Assembly (NCBI GenBank): GCA_937862845.1
Contig: CALMCK010000040.1
Span: 1 to 29,657 of the forward strand
DNA: 29,657 nucleotides
Reading direction: 5' to 3'
DNA from: an uncultured Burkholderiaceae bacterium
Lineage (GTDB): Bacteria > Pseudomonadota > Gammaproteobacteria > Burkholderiales > Burkholderiaceae
Below the pieces are notes generated by a model that saw only the letters and a program-made list of their open reading frames with translations, searched no databases and was not told where the DNA came from. Made by a program: the position numbers and the translations under genes. Every line of letters starts with the position of its first letter. The stretch's first letter is position 1. This document shows, in pieces, positions 7,082 to 15,305 of the stretch.

Positions 7082-7435
7082 TTAGATCGCTGCCGACACA
7101 ATGATTTCAACATTGTATTCTGGGCCAGCCAGTTTGGCCTCAAAGGTGGCGCGGGTCGGCGCACCTTGTGGCGCAACCCATGCTTCCCATGCCGCATTCA
7201 TCGCGGCGAAGTCATCCATATTGGACAAAATAATGAGTGCCGTGAGCAGCTTGCTTTTATCCGTGCCTGCTTTGGCCAAATACGCATCGATTTGCGCCAA
7301 AATATTGACCGTTTGCTCGCCAGCGGGACGACCGAGCACACTCGATTCATCAACCTGTCCTGCGAGGTAGGCGATGTTGTTGTTGATGACCAGTTGGCTC
7401 ATGCGAGCGTTTGAGTCGATGCGGGTGATGCCCAT
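7082..7435 (-). CDS. RidA/YjgF family protein, YoaB-like
   Basis: 117 residues from an ATG at 7435, preceded by GGAGA. RidA-superfamily proteins are trimeric; archetypal RidA deaminates reactive 2-aminoacrylate-type enamines, but the YoaB-like subgroup has no settled substrate. The start MGITRIDSNARMSQLVI, the middle EQTVNILAQIDAYLAKAG and SNMDDFAAMNAAWEAWV match E. coli YoaB closely from memory. The C-terminal APTRATFEAKL...YNVEIIVSA keeps the arginine that binds the carboxylate in active family members and the VEI strand. It is encoded 66 bp downstream of the DyP peroxidase on the same strand and probably shares its transcript. Confidence 0.88.
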   Translation of the reverse strand: MGITRIDSNARMSQLVINNNIAYLAGQVDESSVLGRPAGEQTVNILAQIDAYLAKAGTDKSKLLTALIILSNMDDFAAMNAAWEAWVAPQGAPTRATFEAKLAGPEYNVEIIVSAAI

Positions 7436-7501
7436 GGTGTTCTCCAAAAATTTAGTGTTGCAAGCATTCACTTGTAACGCGTTTAAAAAACAGATTTTAC
7501 T

Positions 7502-8401
7502 CTAAATGCCCAGCGCACGAAAATCGATTTGTCCGTCGCACATGGGTGGACACCAAAAATAATCGTGACTCATGGGTTGCGAAAACTGAAACAATGCGTC
7601 TTTAATGCCGTCGTCTAATCCCAACATTCTGCGCCATTGCACTTCAAATGCATCGAATGAATGACCAAATGCGACAAACAGAAGGCCACCGTTCAAGCCT
7701 TCTGCCCAAGGCATCGAGCGTCGCACCACAAATGCTGGCGGCGAGAAGGACTCTTGCTCGGTGCGCTTGGTGTGGGCTGATTTCGGCGCATCGACCAGCT
7801 CGTCGTTGCTGATGCGCTCGCGCCCAATCGCTCGGTCTTGTGCCGGTTTTTTCATGGCATTGAATCTGCTCATCTCATGCGACCACTGCTGCACGGCGAC
7901 AAAACTGCTGCCGTGCATGCCTATGCGCGTCGGGTCATCGAGGATGGCGGCGTGCAACGCGGCCTTGCCTTTCGGGTTTTCTGTGCCGTCTTCATAGCCT
8001 GTTAAGTCACGATTTTTGTGGTGCGCAAAACCATCCAGCGTCTGGCGCAACACAAAAGCTTTGTGCACGAGCTGCACCAGTGACAACGATGTGCTCAACA
8101 AATCACCGCGCTCGCCACCCCTCAACCAAATCCACAATGCCGCAGTCTGGGCATTGTGCTCATCGTTGAGCCGCAAACTCTGTGGAAACGCACGTAAGCC
8201 TTCAATCGTTTTGCACAAAGCCACCGCAACGGGTGCAGCGACGCCAAGCAACACGGTTTTGCCATCTATGCGCGGCATGAGTTTTTTGAGTGCGGTGCGA
8301 ATACTCGCAGGACTTGCACCATCGATCAAATCGAATTTTAAGTAACGCGCGTGCGTCGGAATCGGCAGGATGATGGCGGCTTGGTGGGTTTGCGTGTTCA
8401 T
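7502..8401 (-). CDS. Dyp-type haem peroxidase, YfeX-like
   Basis: Haem peroxidase of 299 residues, the same length as E. coli YfeX, starting at an ATG at 8401 after AAAGG. DyP enzymes use H2O2 to oxidise porphyrinogens or aromatic substrates. The family signature GxxDG is present as GYEDGTENP (135-143), with D138 the distal catalytic aspartate. The likely proximal haem-ligand histidine is H210 in KSAHTKRT, followed by an arginine-containing FVVRRSMPW; an aromatic/hydrophobic LLFVAFGHSFDAFEVQWRRM follows. There is no twin-arginine or other signal peptide and no encapsulin gene or obvious encapsulin-targeting context, so a cytoplasmic enzyme is expected. A strong terminator separates it from puuB upstream, and ridA follows downstream. 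Confidence 0.92.
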   Translation of the reverse strand: MNTQTHQAAIILPIPTHARYLKFDLIDGASPASIRTALKKLMPRIDGKTVLLGVAAPVAVALCKTIEGLRAFPQSLRLNDEHNAQTAALWIWLRGGERGDLLSTSLSLVQLVHKAFVLRQTLDGFAHHKNRDLTGYEDGTENPKGKAALHAAILDDPTRIGMHGSSFVAVQQWSHEMSRFNAMKKPAQDRAIGRERISNDELVDAPKSAHTKRTEQESFSPPAFVVRRSMPWAEGLNGGLLFVAFGHSFDAFEVQWRRMLGLDDGIKDALFQFSQPMSHDYFWCPPMCDGQIDFRALGI

Positions 8402-8509
8402 AGATGGCCTTTAAAATTGGAAGCAGTTTTAAGTTTAGCGCATCTCATAGAAATGCACAGCACGTCTGCACAACCTTTGTCGCTTTTTGCAAGCACCCCA
8501 CCCGCCATG

Positions 8510-8536
8510 AAAAAACGCGCCTGAATCGGCGCGTTT
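8510..8536 (-). terminator. Rho-independent terminator after puuB
   Basis: On the minus strand AAACGCGCC (8528-8536) and GGCGCGTTT (8513-8521) form a perfect 9-bp stem around a 6-base loop, ending in a run of six T (plus-strand A at 8510-8515). It starts 10 bp past the puuB stop and ends the puuC-puuB transcript. Confidence 0.85.
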
Positions 8537-8546
8537 GATGACATCA

Positions 8547-9830
8547 TTAAATCCCAAACTTATCTCGCAAGCTGTAATACGCCGCCCCCGCTGCGGTGAA
8601 CGGGATGCGCAAAAGCTCGCCACCAGGGAATGGATAATGCGGCAATTTGGCGAATGCATTGAAGCGGTCGGTTTGCCCCATGATGGCCTCAGACAAAACT
8701 TTACCCGCGAGGTGGGTGTAGGTGATGCCATGACCCGAGCAGCCTTGCGAATAAAAAATATTATTGTGCTGACCAAGCGTGCCGACCTGTGGCAAACGCG
8801 AGAGGGTCAATAAGAAATTGCCCGTCCATGCGAAATCGATTTTAACGCCTTTGAGCTGCGGGAAGGTTTTTTCTAGCTTGGGGCGAATAATCGCCTCAAC
8901 ATTCGCTGGATCGCGCGCACCATAAATCACGCCACCGCCGAACAGCAGTCGGTTATCGCCTGTGAGGCGATAGTAGTCGAGCAGATAGTTGCAATCTTCC
9001 ACACAATAATCTTGAGGCAATAAACTCTGCGCCATTTCTGCAGACAGCGGTGCGGTGGTGACGACTTGGCTGCCGCAAGGCATGGATTTGGCATTGAGCT
9101 CTGGCACGAGATTGCCCAAATATGCATTGCCTGCCACGACGACAATGCGCGCTTTGACAGAACCATTGGCGGTGCGCACGACGGGGTGGGCGCCGCGCTC
9201 GATTTTAATCACAGGGCTTTGTTCGTGTATCACGCCGCCGAGAGACTCGATGGCGGCGGCTTCGCCGAGCGCCAAATTGAGTGAGTGAAAATGGCCACCT
9301 GAGTGGTCAATCGAGCCGCCGATATAAACATCGGTGCCGACGATTTCGGAGAGTTGTTTTTTGTCGAGCATTTCGACTTGGTCGTGACCATGACGCGCCC
9401 AAAGTTTGCGTTGGTGGTCTAAATGGCCCATTTGTTTGGCGGTGAATGCGGCAAACACACCGCCGTTTTTGAGGTCGCACTTGATGTCGTATTTGGCGAT
9501 GCGCTCGCGGATGATGCGGTTGCCTTCGAAGGCCATTTGGCCAAAGACTTTTGCGCCATCCATGCCGACTTGTTTCTCGATGGTATCGATGTCGCGTGAG
9601 TAGCTGTTGACGATTTGACCGCCATTGCGACCTGTCGCGCCATAGCCGACTTTCGCGGCTTCGAGGATGGTGACTTTAAAACCTTGCTCGGCGAGAAACA
9701 AGCCTGTTGATAAACCTGTGTAACCCGCTCCGATGATGCAAATGTCGGATTCAATGTCGCCTTGCAAGGCTGGGCGATCGGGCACTGGATTGGCTGTGGC
9801 GGCGTAGTAAGTGGGTGCGTATGGCGTCAT
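8547..9830 (-). CDS. puuB: Gamma-glutamylputrescine oxidase-type FAD oxidoreductase
   Basis: Flavin-dependent amine oxidase of 427 residues, the length of E. coli PuuB. In the Puu pathway this enzyme oxidises gamma-glutamyl-putrescine to gamma-glutamyl-4-aminobutanal with release of NH3 and H2O2. The N-terminal dinucleotide-binding motif is CIIGAGYTGLSTGLFLAEQG (about 31-50), with the acidic end of strand two at ILEA. ATGRNGGQIVNSYSRDIDTIE, DHSGGHFHSLNLALGEA, NAYLGNLVPEL, YCVEDCNYLLDYYRLT and the C-terminal LPHYPFPGG...AYYSLRD are nearly the PuuB sequence as I remember it. The ribosome binding site (GAAAG) is weak. It lies 33 bp after puuC in the same operon. DAO-family flavoenzymes overlap in substrate, so related diamines remain possible. 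Confidence 0.92.
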   Translation of the reverse strand: MTPYAPTYYAATANPVPDRPALQGDIESDICIIGAGYTGLSTGLFLAEQGFKVTILEAAKVGYGATGRNGGQIVNSYSRDIDTIEKQVGMDGAKVFGQMAFEGNRIIRERIAKYDIKCDLKNGGVFAAFTAKQMGHLDHQRKLWARHGHDQVEMLDKKQLSEIVGTDVYIGGSIDHSGGHFHSLNLALGEAAAIESLGGVIHEQSPVIKIERGAHPVVRTANGSVKARIVVVAGNAYLGNLVPELNAKSMPCGSQVVTTAPLSAEMAQSLLPQDYCVEDCNYLLDYYRLTGDNRLLFGGGVIYGARDPANVEAIIRPKLEKTFPQLKGVKIDFAWTGNFLLTLSRLPQVGTLGQHNNIFYSQGCSGHGITYTHLAGKVLSEAIMGQTDRFNAFAKLPHYPFPGGELLRIPFTAAGAAYYSLRDKFGI

Positions 9831-9863
9831 GATGTGCTTTCAATTATTTTGAATATGAACTAT

Positions 9864-11357
9864 TTATGCGTTGTGGATTTTGATCCAAGTGGTTTTTAAC
9901 TCTGTGTATTTTTCGAGCGCGTGCAATGATTTATCGCGACCATTGCCCGACTGTTTGTAGCCGCCGAATGGCACGGTGATGTCATCGTCGTTGTATTGAT
10001 TGACGTGCACAGTGCCCGCTTTGATTGAGCGTGCGACGCGATGCGCGCGCGAAATATCATTGGTCCACACCGCGGCTTGCAGCCCGTATTCTGTGTCGTT
10101 CGCCAACGCCACTGCTTGCGCTTCTGTCTCAAACGTCACGGCAGACAACACAGGGCCAAAGATTTCTTCGCGCACAATCGTCATGTGTGGCTCGGCGATG
10201 AAAATCGTCGGCTCGATGAAATAACCGCCCGACGCCACACGTGCACGCGCGCCGCCTGCGATGAGTTGCGCGCCTTCAGATTTGCCTGTTTCAATGTATT
10301 TCAATACCGAATTCATTTGGATGTCATCGACAATCGCGCCCATGCCCGTCGAGGCATCGAGCGGATCGGCGGGCGTGTAGTTTTTGACATGACTGGCAAC
10401 TTTCGCCATGAATTCATCTTTAATCGATGCCTCGACAATCAGGCGCGTCGGCGCATTGCAGCTCTCGCCTTGATTGTAAAAAACGTTGTCCGCGGCAGCG
10501 GCAGCAGCCTCATCGAGATTCGGTGCGTCGGCAAATACGATGTTCGGTGATTTGCCACCCAGCTCCATCCACGCGCGCTTGAGGTTGGACGATGCGGCCG
10601 CTTGCATGATGCGTTTACCGACCGCAGTTGAACCTGTGAATGCCACACAATCGACGTCCATGTGCTCGGCCAATGCCGCGCCCGCTTCGTGACCATAGCC
10701 TGGCAACACGTTAAACACGCCCGCAGGTATGCCCGCTTCGAGCGCCAACTCGGCCAAACGCATGGCGGTCAAAGGCGATTTTTCGGAGGGTTTTAAAATC
10801 ACAGAGTTGCCTGTCGCCAAAGCGGGCGCGATTTTCCAGCTGGTCATCAGCAATGGGTAATTCCACGGCACGACGGCCGCCACCACGCCCACGGGTTCGC
10901 GCGTGATGAGCGCCAGTGAATCGCGCGGCGTCGGTGCGACTTCGTCGTAAACTTTGTCAATCGCTTCGCCAAACCAACGGATGGTGTTTTGTGCGGCATT
11001 GACATCGGTCGCCAACGAATTGGCAATGGGCTTGCCCATGTCCATGGTTTCTGTCAGCGCCAGCTCGTGTGCATTTTTAACTATCAAATCGGCAAAACGA
11101 ATCAAGGTTTCTTTGCGGTGCTTCGGCGATGTGTGCGCCCAACGGCCATCCTCGAAAGCCGCGCGCGCAATCACCACCGCCGCATCGACGTCGGCCTGCT
11201 TACAGCGCGCCACTTGCGTGAGCACTGCGCCATCCAGCGGGCTGATGCAGTCAAAAGTGTCTTTGTCTGCCGCATCAACACGCACGCCATTGACAAATGC
11301 GCGGCCGTCAAACTTGAGCGCCGCTGCTTTTTCTTTCCAGTTGATTGTTGTGGTCAT
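9864..11357 (-). CDS. puuC: Gamma-glutamyl-gamma-aminobutyraldehyde dehydrogenase (aldehyde dehydrogenase)
   Basis: NAD(P)+-dependent aldehyde dehydrogenase of 497 residues that would oxidise the aldehyde made by PuuB to gamma-glutamyl-GABA. Catalytic residues are present: N166 in VVPWNYPLL, E265 in MELGGKSPN and C300 in YNQGESCNAPTR. The cofactor motif FTGSTAVG (about 240-247) and the C-terminal TVPFGGYKQSGNGRDKSLHALEKYTELKT match E. coli PuuC closely from memory. Members of this family accept several aldehydes, so substrate assignment leans on puuB being next in the operon. It is the first gene of the unit and diverges from patD across a 346-bp control region with a TATAAT promoter. Its own ribosome binding site (AGAAAG) is weak. 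Confidence 0.92.
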   Translation of the reverse strand: MTTTINWKEKAAALKFDGRAFVNGVRVDAADKDTFDCISPLDGAVLTQVARCKQADVDAAVVIARAAFEDGRWAHTSPKHRKETLIRFADLIVKNAHELALTETMDMGKPIANSLATDVNAAQNTIRWFGEAIDKVYDEVAPTPRDSLALITREPVGVVAAVVPWNYPLLMTSWKIAPALATGNSVILKPSEKSPLTAMRLAELALEAGIPAGVFNVLPGYGHEAGAALAEHMDVDCVAFTGSTAVGKRIMQAAASSNLKRAWMELGGKSPNIVFADAPNLDEAAAAAADNVFYNQGESCNAPTRLIVEASIKDEFMAKVASHVKNYTPADPLDASTGMGAIVDDIQMNSVLKYIETGKSEGAQLIAGGARARVASGGYFIEPTIFIAEPHMTIVREEIFGPVLSAVTFETEAQAVALANDTEYGLQAAVWTNDISRAHRVARSIKAGTVHVNQYNDDDITVPFGGYKQSGNGRDKSLHALEKYTELKTTWIKIHNA

Positions 11358-11389
11358 GATGGGCTTTCTAAAATAATTTGAATGCTTTG

Positions 11390-11418
11390 ATTATAGGTGT
11401 GCCCTTCTCGAATGAAAA
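11390..11418 (-). promoter_or_regulatory. sigma70 promoter of puuC-puuB
   Basis: On the minus strand a consensus TATAAT (11390-11395) lies 17 bp downstream of TTTTCA (11413-11418, four of six matches). Transcription would start near 11383, about 26 nt before the puuC ATG at 11357. Confidence 0.6.
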
Positions 11419-11703
11419 GCACAGTGATGAAGTGGACTTTGAAATTTGAATTAAGTGGTTCTGACACGACACCAGCGATGCGCCATGAATGCGTGGCATT
11501 GCGGTGGCATTGCTGCGTAGCATCAAAAACCATTGCAGATTTTTTATCAAAAATCGAGTTAGAATGAACCATTCTGCCACAGACCTTCGCCAATAATTGG
11601 ACTGCGGCACGATTGATGACTGACATTAAAAACACTGAAGCGCACTGGCACCATCGACACAAATGCCCGCTCATTCAGATGACAAAACCCATAGGAGAAC
11701 ACC
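11419..11703. promoter_or_regulatory. Divergent puuC/patD control region with repeats and inverted repeats
   Basis: No gene is supported in the 346-bp gap. It contains two direct copies of GTGGCATTGC (11493-11502 and 11504-11513) one helical turn apart. Two perfect inverted repeats follow: GATTTTT-TATC-AAAAATC (11538-11555) and AGAATG-AAC-CATTCT (11561-11575). TAGAAT at 11560-11565 is a -10-like box overlapping the second palindrome but lacks a -35 at proper distance. The direct repeats also contain GG-N10-GC spacing (11495-11508), which fits a sigma54 -24/-12 element only loosely because the -12 part reads TGGC. The patD ribosome binding site AGGAGA is just before 11704. Which of these is used is inference. 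Confidence 0.45.
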
Positions 11704-13140
11704 ATGTACCCCAGTGATTTACTCATCAACGGCCAACTCGTGCAAGGTCAAGGCAAAGCCGAAGCCATCATCAACCCCGCCACGGGCGCGACCTTTTGCA
11801 CCGTCAATGAGGCCTCTGCCGAGCAAGTCGAGGCGGCCGTGCAAGCCGCTGCCGACGCGTATGATTCATGGCGCGAGACGGCACCGAAAGACCGCAGCGA
11901 GTTATTGCTCAAAATCGCTGACTGGATAGAAACCAACGGTGACATGCTCGCGCAACTCGAATCGACCAACTGCGGCAAACCGATTAACTGCGCGCGCAAC
12001 GATGAAATTCCCGCGATTGCCGATGTGTTTCGTTTCTTCGCAGGCGCGATTCGTCAGCAGACAGGTCCGATTGCGGGCGAGTATTTGGCAGGGTTCACCA
12101 GCTTCATCCGCCGCGACCCGATTGGTGTGGTCGCCTCGATTGCGCCGTGGAATTACCCGCTGCTGATGGCGGCGTGGAAACTCGCCCCCGCGATTGCAGC
12201 GGGCAATACGATTGTGCTCAAGCCGTCTGAACAAACCCCTTTGACAGCACTCGCGCTGGCAAAGTATTTGGCTGAGGTGCTGCCAGCAGGCGTGGTTAAC
12301 ATGGTCTCTGGGCGCGGCGAGTCGGTCGGTTCACCGCTGGTCAATCACCCTCAAGTGCGCATGATATCACTCACAGGCGACATCAGCACTGGGCAAAAAA
12401 TGCTCGAAGCGGCGACCAAAACACTCAAACGCACCCACCTCGAGCTCGGCGGCAAAGCGCCCGTGATCGTCTTTGACGATGCCAACATCGACGCAGCGGT
12501 CGAAGGCATCAAAGTATTCGGCTTTTACAACGCAGGTCAAGACTGCACCGCCGCCTGCCGGATCTATGTGCAAAAAAATGCCTACGAGTCATTCGTCGAA
12601 AAGCTCACCGCCGCCGTCGCCTCGATTAAATGCGGACCGCAATACAGCTCTGAAGAGCTCGAAATGGGCCCATTGATTTCACAACGCCAGCAAGAACGCG
12701 TCGCCAGTTTCGTCGAACGCGCCGCCGCGCAAAGCCACATCAAAATCACCACAGGCGGCTTTGTGCCCGAAGGCGGTGGTTTTTTCTACGCGCCCACCGT
12801 CGTCGCCAACGCCCGCAACGACGACGAAATCGTCTGCCGTGAAGTGTTCGGCCCCGTGGTTTCAGTGACCGTTTTTGACACCGAAGAAGAAGTCGTGCGC
12901 CTCGCCAACGACTCCAACTACGGCCTCGCTTCATCGGTCTGGACACGCGACACAGGCCGCTCCATGCGCGTCGCCGCCAAATTGCAATACGGCTGCACAT
13001 GGGTCAACACCCACTTCATGCTGGTCTCTGAAATGCCGCACGGCGGTTTGAAACATTCGGGTTATGGCAAGGATTTATCGAGCTACGCCTTAGAGGATTA
13101 CACCTGTCCTCGGCACATCATGATTAGTCATGAGAGTTGA
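11704..13140 (+). CDS. patD: Gamma-aminobutyraldehyde dehydrogenase
   Basis: NAD+-dependent aldehyde dehydrogenase of 478 residues that oxidises 4-aminobutanal to GABA, the second step of the transaminase route of putrescine breakdown. The start at 11704 has AGGAGA upstream. Catalytic N150 (IAPWNYPLL), E247 ([15 protein letters not shown]) and C281 ([14 protein letters not shown]) are present. The C-terminal [22 protein letters not shown]...SGYGKD and SYALEDYT are hallmarks of YdcW/PatD rather than general betaine-aldehyde dehydrogenases. In the cofactor motif the usual serine of LTGS is an aspartate (SLTGD, D226), probably a subfamily variant. No putrescine aminotransferase gene lies in the window. 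An OsmC-family gene follows 69 bp downstream on the same strand. Confidence 0.9.
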   Translation: MYPSDLLINGQLVQGQGKAEAIINPATGATFCTVNEASAEQVEAAVQAAADAYDSWRETAPKDRSELLLKIADWIETNGDMLAQLESTNCGKPINCARNDEIPAIADVFRFFAGAIRQQTGPIAGEYLAGFTSFIRRDPIGVVASIAPWNYPLLMAAWKLAPAIAAGNTIVLKPSEQTPLTALALAKYLAEVLPAGVVNMVSGRGESVGSPLVNHPQVRMISLTGDISTGQKMLEAATKTLKRTHLELGGKAPVIVFDDANIDAAVEGIKVFGFYNAGQDCTAACRIYVQKNAYESFVEKLTAAVASIKCGPQYSSEELEMGPLISQRQQERVASFVERAAAQSHIKITTGGFVPEGGGFFYAPTVVANARNDDEIVCREVFGPVVSVTVFDTEEEVVRLANDSNYGLASSVWTRDTGRSMRVAAKLQYGCTWVNTHFMLVSEMPHGGLKHSGYGKDLSSYALEDYTCPRHIMISHES

Positions 13141-13209
13141 TTGCCCAGCCGTCTGCTGTATGAAAAAATGGTATCCAATGGGCACTTTTTATTTTTAAAG
13201 GAACAGAAT

Positions 13210-13674
13210 ATGGCAACGTATACGGCTTGCGTTGATTGGCGCTGTGAGGGCGATGAGTTTTTAAGCAACACTTACAGTCGCGGCCACACCATTGCATTTG
13301 ACAGTGGCGTGGTGTTGCCTGCGTCTTCATCACCACATATTGTCCCAACACCCATGTCGGATGAAAGCGCAGTTGACCCCGAAGAAATGTTTGTCGCCTC
13401 ACTGAGCAGCTGTCACATGCTGTGGTTTCTCACCATGGCGATGAAGCGGAAATTTGTGGTTGCTCATTACACCGACACCGCCGAAGGCGTGATGGAAAAA
13501 AACGTGCACGGCAAACTCGTGATGAGCACCGTCACATTGCGCCCGAAAGTCGAATTCATTGGTGCAAAAATACCAACACGCGATGACATTAACGCATTAC
13601 ATCACCGTGCGCACGATGAGTGTTTCATCGCTAATTCTGTGACGAGCGACGTACGCTGCGAACCGATTTATTGA
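13210..13674 (+). CDS. OsmC/Ohr-family thiol peroxidase-like protein
   Basis: 154 residues from the ATG at 13210, which has AAGGAACAGAAT upstream; an in-frame ATG at 13141 lacks such a site. OsmC-family proteins are dimeric cysteine-based peroxidases that reduce organic hydroperoxides. Both family cysteines are seen: C68 in DPEEMFVASLSSCHMLWFL, the classic motif around the peroxidatic cysteine, and C138 in AHDECFIANS, the resolving position. An arginine in TYSRGH (R24) is in the place of the catalytic arginine. It is a short general OsmC-type protein without the typical Ohr N-terminus, so the substrate is open. Its position after patD may be functional, because amine oxidases such as PuuB produce H2O2, but that is inference. 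Confidence 0.85.
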   Translation: MATYTACVDWRCEGDEFLSNTYSRGHTIAFDSGVVLPASSSPHIVPTPMSDESAVDPEEMFVASLSSCHMLWFLTMAMKRKFVVAHYTDTAEGVMEKNVHGKLVMSTVTLRPKVEFIGAKIPTRDDINALHHRAHDECFIANSVTSDVRCEPIY

Positions 13675-13681
13675 GTCATCT

Positions 13682-13717
13682 AAAACAAACCCCATCGTGA
13701 ACGATGGGGTTTGTTTT
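13682..13717. terminator. Bidirectional rho-independent terminator between the osmC-like gene and ubiJ
   Basis: A perfect 17-bp stem pairs 13682-13698 with 13701-13717 around a GA loop (core AACCCCATCGT). The plus-strand arm runs into a T tract up to 13720; the minus side has TTTT. It serves the convergent osmC-like gene (ends 13674) and ubiJ (ends 13770). Confidence 0.85.
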
Positions 13718-13769
13718 TTTGTATTGGTGTTGCGTTGGTTGCGTTAACGTTTCGTTTTAAAAATGTCGA

Positions 13770-14444
13770 TTAACGTGTCGCTTGCAAGCGCGCAATCCGC
13801 TGCTCGAGTCGCTCGACGGCATAGCGAAGGTCGCGTGCTTCGGCAGTGAATGTGTCCAGTGTCGCATGCCGAATCATCACAGGTGTTTCGTCCAGCAGTG
13901 CGTATTGCGCTTGTTCGGTCAGGCTTTTGGCGGCGTTTTTGAGTTGCGCGGCCATGGTGTTAAAGCCTTGTTGCAGATAATTTGAGGGCACGTCGCCGAT
14001 GGTTTTGGCCACGGTCTCCCAGACATCTGGACGCAGACGCTGCGCGAGTGTGTTGACCCATTCGGCGAGCTGGGCGTCACCCGAAATGTGCACGTGGCGC
14101 ATGAGCTGGGGCAGTGCTATCGGTACGCTGATGTGGCTGTAGATGCTGGGTTGAATGGCGAGGGTGACATGGGCTTGTGCGAAAAAATCGTCGGGCTCGA
14201 TGGCGACTAATATCCGCTCGGCGTCGACGCGCCAGCACAGACGGTGGTTTTGACCCAGCACGGGGAAAGACACGGCGACGATTTTGTCCACGTTGGCGGT
14301 GGCGCTGGTGGCCACCCACGGTTCGCTGGCGGCCATTTTGGTGACGGCGAATGCGAGGGTTTGGGCCATCTGCTGTTGCACGCTGCGTTGTGCGTGGCCG
14401 AGCAATTGCGCGGGGTTCAGGGTATTGAGCAGTTGTTCAATCAT
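13770..14444 (-). CDS. ubiJ: Ubiquinone biosynthesis accessory factor UbiJ (SCP2 domain)
   Basis: Cytosolic lipid-binding accessory factor of 224 residues that works with UbiK and the ubiquinone-ring-modifying enzymes. The family layout is seen: an N-terminal helix MIEQLLNTLNPAQLLGHAQ, a central SCP2-like domain (about 35-125) with RLCWRVDAERILVAIEP and an HVHISGDAQLAEWVNTLAQ stretch, and a C-terminal helical part ending in a coiled coil, AEARDLRYAVERLEQRIARLQA. The sequence itself is weakly conserved across species, so the assignment leans on its position six bases downstream of ubiE. In many proteobacteria ubiB follows in the same operon; here a terminator follows instead. Confidence 0.87.
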   Translation of the reverse strand: MIEQLLNTLNPAQLLGHAQRSVQQQMAQTLAFAVTKMAASEPWVATSATANVDKIVAVSFPVLGQNHRLCWRVDAERILVAIEPDDFFAQAHVTLAIQPSIYSHISVPIALPQLMRHVHISGDAQLAEWVNTLAQRLRPDVWETVAKTIGDVPSNYLQQGFNTMAAQLKNAAKSLTEQAQYALLDETPVMIRHATLDTFTAEARDLRYAVERLEQRIARLQATR

Positions 14445-14450
14445 GGTGGT

Positions 14451-15209
14451 TTAGATTTTAACGCCTTCGTGCAGGGCGACCACGCCTGCACTCATGTTGT
14501 GGTATTTGACGAAGCCGAAGCCTGCGTCCATCATCATGGTTTTAAGGCTTTCCTGGTCGGGGTGCATGCGGATGGATTCGGCGAGGTATTGATAGCTGGC
14601 CGAGTCATTGGCGATGAGCTGACCCATTTTTGGCAAAATATTGAAAGAGTAAAAATCATAGGCTTTTTGCAGTGGTGCGGCGACTTTTGAAAACTCGAGG
14701 ACAAACACGCGGCCACCTGGACGCAGGACGCGCAACATCTCTTTGAGTGCGGCGTCTTTGTGGGTCATGTTGCGCAGACCAAAGGCGACGGTGACGACGT
14801 CGAAATAATTGTCTTCAAACGGCAGATGCTCTGCATTCGCCAACGCGACCGGCATGACCAAGCCTTTATTGAGCATGCGGTCGCGGCCGACGCGCAGCAT
14901 GGATTCGTTGATGTCGGTCATCCAGACTTCGCCCGACGCGCCGACGCGTTTGGCGAATGCCATCGCCAAGTCACCGGTGCCGCTGGCCAAGTCGAGCATT
15001 TTCATGCCCGGGCGCGGTGCGACGCGATGGATGGTGAACAGCTTCCATGCGCGGTGCAAACCGCCGCTCATGACGTCGTTCATGATGTCGTATTTTTGCG
15101 CGACCGAGTGAAACACCTCAGCGACTTTGGCTTCTTTCTCGGTTTCATTGACGGTGTTGTAGCCAAAATGGGTGGTGGATTCTGTGTTCGAGTGTTGAGT
15201 TTGTGTCAT
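14451..15209 (-). CDS. ubiE: Ubiquinone/menaquinone C-methyltransferase UbiE
   Basis: SAM-dependent C-methyltransferase of 252 residues from the ATG at 15209, preceded by AGGTCG. An in-frame start at 15257 would add 16 unlikely residues. It methylates the benzoquinol intermediate of ubiquinone synthesis (and demethylmenaquinol in organisms that make it). The N-terminus [21 protein letters not shown] and [22 protein letters not shown] are UbiE/COQ5 signatures. The SAM-binding motif is [11 protein letters not shown] (about 72-82), later motifs being [24 protein letters not shown] and LEFSK. The C-terminus ends [14 protein letters not shown], as in the family. It heads the ubiE-ubiJ operon and diverges from purU across 96 bp. 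Confidence 0.96.
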   Translation of the reverse strand: MTQTQHSNTESTTHFGYNTVNETEKEAKVAEVFHSVAQKYDIMNDVMSGGLHRAWKLFTIHRVAPRPGMKMLDLASGTGDLAMAFAKRVGASGEVWMTDINESMLRVGRDRMLNKGLVMPVALANAEHLPFEDNYFDVVTVAFGLRNMTHKDAALKEMLRVLRPGGRVFVLEFSKVAAPLQKAYDFYSFNILPKMGQLIANDSASYQYLAESIRMHPDQESLKTMMMDAGFGFVKYHNMSAGVVALHEGVKI

Positions 15210-15305
15210 TTCGCGACCTGTTTGGTTGTGTTTGGGCGATAATAACGCCCTTTGCACGACATTTTAAAGTAATTTGCCCTGTGCGGTATTATTAAAGCGA
15301 ACATC

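Noticed and set aside
11354..11674. 106-residue frame on the minus strand in the puuC/patD gap
   Set aside because: No start signal, no recognisable protein, and it covers the promoter and all inverted repeats of the region.
14244..14690. 148-residue plus-strand frame opposite ubiJ and ubiE
   Set aside because: It crosses the boundary of two well-supported minus-strand genes and is a codon-structure shadow.
15210..15305. GGGCG-N7-CGCCC inverted repeat and TAAAAT box in the ubiE/purU gap
   Set aside because: The -10-like boxes on both strands lack a matching -35 and the repeat is short, so I could not define a promoter or riboswitch.
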